Shown piece by piece: positions 57,776 to 60,000 of a stretch of DNA of 60,000 bases (the stretch's first letter is position 1; each line of letters begins with the position of its first letter). Both the position numbers and the translations under genes were made by a program. Under the pieces are notes generated by a model. It was not told the origin of the DNA and did not search any database. It saw nothing but the letters and a program-made list of their open reading frames with translations. The stretch is taken from assembly GCA_015680685.1 (NCBI GenBank), contig MNCI01023453.1, forward strand, positions 235,304-295,303, given 5' to 3'. This DNA comes from Gnetum montanum. Taxonomy: Eukaryota; Streptophyta; Gnetopsida; Gnetales; Gnetaceae.

Positions 57776-58760
57776 TGGTTACTACATACATTGGAATTCA
57801 AACAAAGCATGTGAAAGATAGCAAACTCAAGAGGTTAGATTTGAATAATATCCCTAGAATTGAGGGGTGATAAAACTCAAATCCACATATCCATCTTCAA
57901 GCCTTTCATGATGCTTATGCCTTGCAAAACATAAAAAATGACTAGCATGAACTTAAGCTATTCCCCAGGATACTCATAAAATAAGCAAAAATTTGGTATT
58001 ACTCCTTGAAGCCAAAATTGATTCACATATGGAGTACAATGCTTGTGTTGTTCAATGAAAAATATCGGATGTACTCCAAAGTGTCCAATTTGAGAAAGAA
58101 AATCCAAGGTTGGTGACAAGGAACACATGAATGCTTCGATGCAGCCATGGATAGGTATTATTCCCTTTTGCACAAATGTCTCGGACATGGTTATTCTCAA
58201 TGGAAGCAACTTCACCATATCATAGATGGGATCCAATCAAAAACAAGGAGAACTTTTGGGATCTATGCCCAAGGGAGTCTGTTAAAACTAGGAACCCATC
58301 AAATTCAAAGGTTGATTGAGCAAGTTGCAAAACAAAAAGGTGAGTTGATAAAATGAAAAAATGGTAAGTAGTATAACTGAGGCCCTTCCATTAGAAAAAT
58401 GGAGGTCCTATTTCGTGATAATGAGGGGGAAGCACCACTTGATAAAGTGGTGTAGCAAAAAACCTTGTCAATTCAAAAATCTGTGTTTGAAATTTTGGCT
58501 AAGGTTGTCAGAATGTGGGAAACCTTTTAATTGTCAAGGTAGTGATCGTGACCATAGGAAAAGAAAAGTAGCTAAACATGCCTACCAATGGGGTAAGAGC
58601 AAAGTTGCGGTAGTAGAAGAGGTTGTGGAGTCAAAATTAAATGATGATGGTGGATGTGACATCTACCAATATGAACATCCTAAGGGATTTTGCCCTATTT
58701 TGTTACACGTATAGGAATATGGGGTGTATGCTCTGAATCCTAGACTAGCACAAAGGTAAA
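57776..58760 (+). pseudogene. Element F gag (broken)
   Basis: Blocks in element C order: KHVKDSKLKRLDLNNIPRIEG, HLQAFHDAYALQNI, WYYSLKPK, NEKYRMYSKVSNLRKKIQG, then CLGHGYSQWKQLHHIIDG. Near 58620 GKSKVAVVEEVVE and a knuckle CDIYQYEHPKGFC, where the second Cys is Tyr. Several stops. Confidence 0.7.
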
Positions 58761-59479
58761 CATCTAGAAGGTTGCCTTATCCTCAAGACAACCCATGAAA
58801 GTTATACTAGCAACAATAAGCTTATTATCTAGGTAAAGCTCCACCACAATCATATGAGCAATATCAACAATGGTAACATCCACAGTCGTGGGGAATGCCA
58901 CCACCCAAGCAACAATATCCTTAGAGGCAACCAAATTAATATGGATACTATGTTCAGCAACCCATGTCTCTGTGTGACTCTTCTAGTCACACTTCTTTCC
59001 AACATTACTAATAGCCTCTAGAGTATTACAAGATTCATTCTCCATCTCCTAGAGGGGAATCCCCATATCCTTATTAGCTCCTCATCCTTCAACACATGTT
59101 CCTCCACCCTTAACCCAATTACCACTAACTGTATCCATGTAGGGTGAAATTCCCATATATCCATAGCAATGTACACTATAAGGGCTTTTAACTTATAACC
59201 AACTCCTCAATCGAGTGGTTTAGAATCCAAATCTTATGAAAGGTCATTATTCCAAATCAATAGCCCTACAAAGCCCTCACCAAATTATGTGGCTACTCGT
59301 CCTATGTCTCCTTCATCCTTTACATCCATTCCTTTTGAGAGCCCTTTAAACCAAACACCTCCCAAGATCCAAAAAATGATGTTAACCCACAATGTATTTG
59401 CTTGGATCAAGTGTGGAAACTTCCCAAACAAAGAGTTGATCCTAAAAGTCATCTCATCTACTTGTCGATTATAGAAAAT

Positions 59480-59870
59480 GAGCCATGCAAGGCTCTTCTC
59501 GATTAAGGTTCTGGTCTTAATATGATTTTCCATGAAATGTATAATGCCTAGAACCTACCTCCTCTCAAGAATAGCAATATTTTTTTAAAATTAGCAAATT
59601 AGTCCACCACTATTCCCTTGGGATTATTGGAGGACATTGTGACCACTATCTATGGGTGGTTGTATCTTGTCAATTTCTTGGTGATCAAAGTTCACAATTA
59701 CAAAGGGAACTTTCCAATCATTATGGGAAAGGCTTGGTTGAGAACTACTGATGCATAAATTAGCATCAAAGATCTTTTCCTAGAGATTTTGAAGAAAAAT
59801 GCATTTAGAAAGATCAAGAGGAAGAGAGTTCCATGCATCATGTATAGCAATACTAGGAGCAACTCTGTGC
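59480..59870 (+). pseudogene. Element F protease (broken)
   Basis: Reads ALLD-stop-GSGLNMIF, so the catalytic Asp and Gly flank a stop. Then NLPPLKNSNIFLKLAN, IPLGLLEDIVTTIYGW, VNFLVIKV, PIIMGKAWL and DLFLEILKK. Collinear with the element C protease. Confidence 0.6.
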
Positions 59871-60000
59871 AGAAACTCTACTCTATCAAAAGCATATCAA
59901 CCAAAGCATGCAAACAGTGTGCAAATTAATCTAAAATCAAAAAGTGCATGTATGCAGTAGCCACAAAATAGAAAGGCACCTAGTGGCTGACAGCTAATTC

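Larger units (their letters stand above)
57770..60000 (+). mobile_element. Element F: Athila-like element, 5' part unresolved, running off the window
   Basis: Similarity to element C begins abruptly at about 57770, inside gag, and continues collinearly to the window end. The expected LTR and leader are not visible upstream, so the left end was deleted or replaced. Confidence 0.7.

Overview
The window looks like nuclear DNA of a seed plant with a large, repeat-rich genome. It is AT-rich and gene-poor, and almost everything recognisable is an LTR retrotransposon, several of them nested and all of them decayed by stop codons, frameshifts and mainly C-to-T / G-to-A changes. I see no intact host gene, tRNA, rRNA, CRISPR array or bacterial feature. 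The species cannot be named from the sequence. All gene calls come from reading translations and motifs by eye, with no database search.

Layout. (A) 1-about 15015, plus strand: a Ty3/gypsy element of Tat-like character. Its 5' LTR is cut by the window start. It has gag and protease joined directly to an integrase C-terminal end, and its 3' LTR is truncated. (B) 2139-11129, minus strand: inserted into A with target duplication ACTAT, an Athila-like gypsy element with gag and a long extra reading frame (here called ORF3) but no reverse transcriptase. (Copia) 15030-16465 plus 29773-about 30800, minus strand: a Ty1/copia pol remnant split by (C) 16466-29772, plus strand, target duplication CTTCC. 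C is a fuller Athila-like element with gag, protease, RT, RNase H, integrase and ORF3. 30800-36187 is mostly unrecognised, with a six-unit 94-95 bp tandem repeat ahead of a TATA box. (D) 36188-46862, minus strand: an element with very long (about 4.03 kb) LTRs around a 2.6 kb gag-protease interior; the LTRs carry pieces that read like captured host coding sequence. (E) 48541-54767, minus strand: a gag-only relative of B and C with a stub of ORF3. (F) about 57770 to the window end, plus strand: gag and protease of another B/C/E relative.

How the parts fit. B, C, E and F share a gag with an unusual Cys/His knuckle. B, C and E also share a TGATGAG LTR start and a PBS derived from the tRNA-Asp pattern. 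They share a conserved non-coding spacer after gag/pol, and the first codons of ORF3. ORF3 has an N-terminal domain like the one seen in plant transposon-associated proteins, followed by a long coiled coil. B and E lack pol, so they would depend on a C-like partner.

The most interesting observation concerns promoters. Each of these elements carries a cluster of palindromes immediately upstream of its LTR TATA box, but the palindrome sequence differs completely between B, C and E. In B and C a second copy of the element's own palindrome sits, again beside a TATA-like box, at homologous positions upstream of ORF3. The flanking leader is conserved between B and C, but the palindrome itself matches each element's own LTR. 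This suggests an internal ORF3 promoter and co-evolving, element-specific regulatory sites, possibly recognised by an element-encoded protein.
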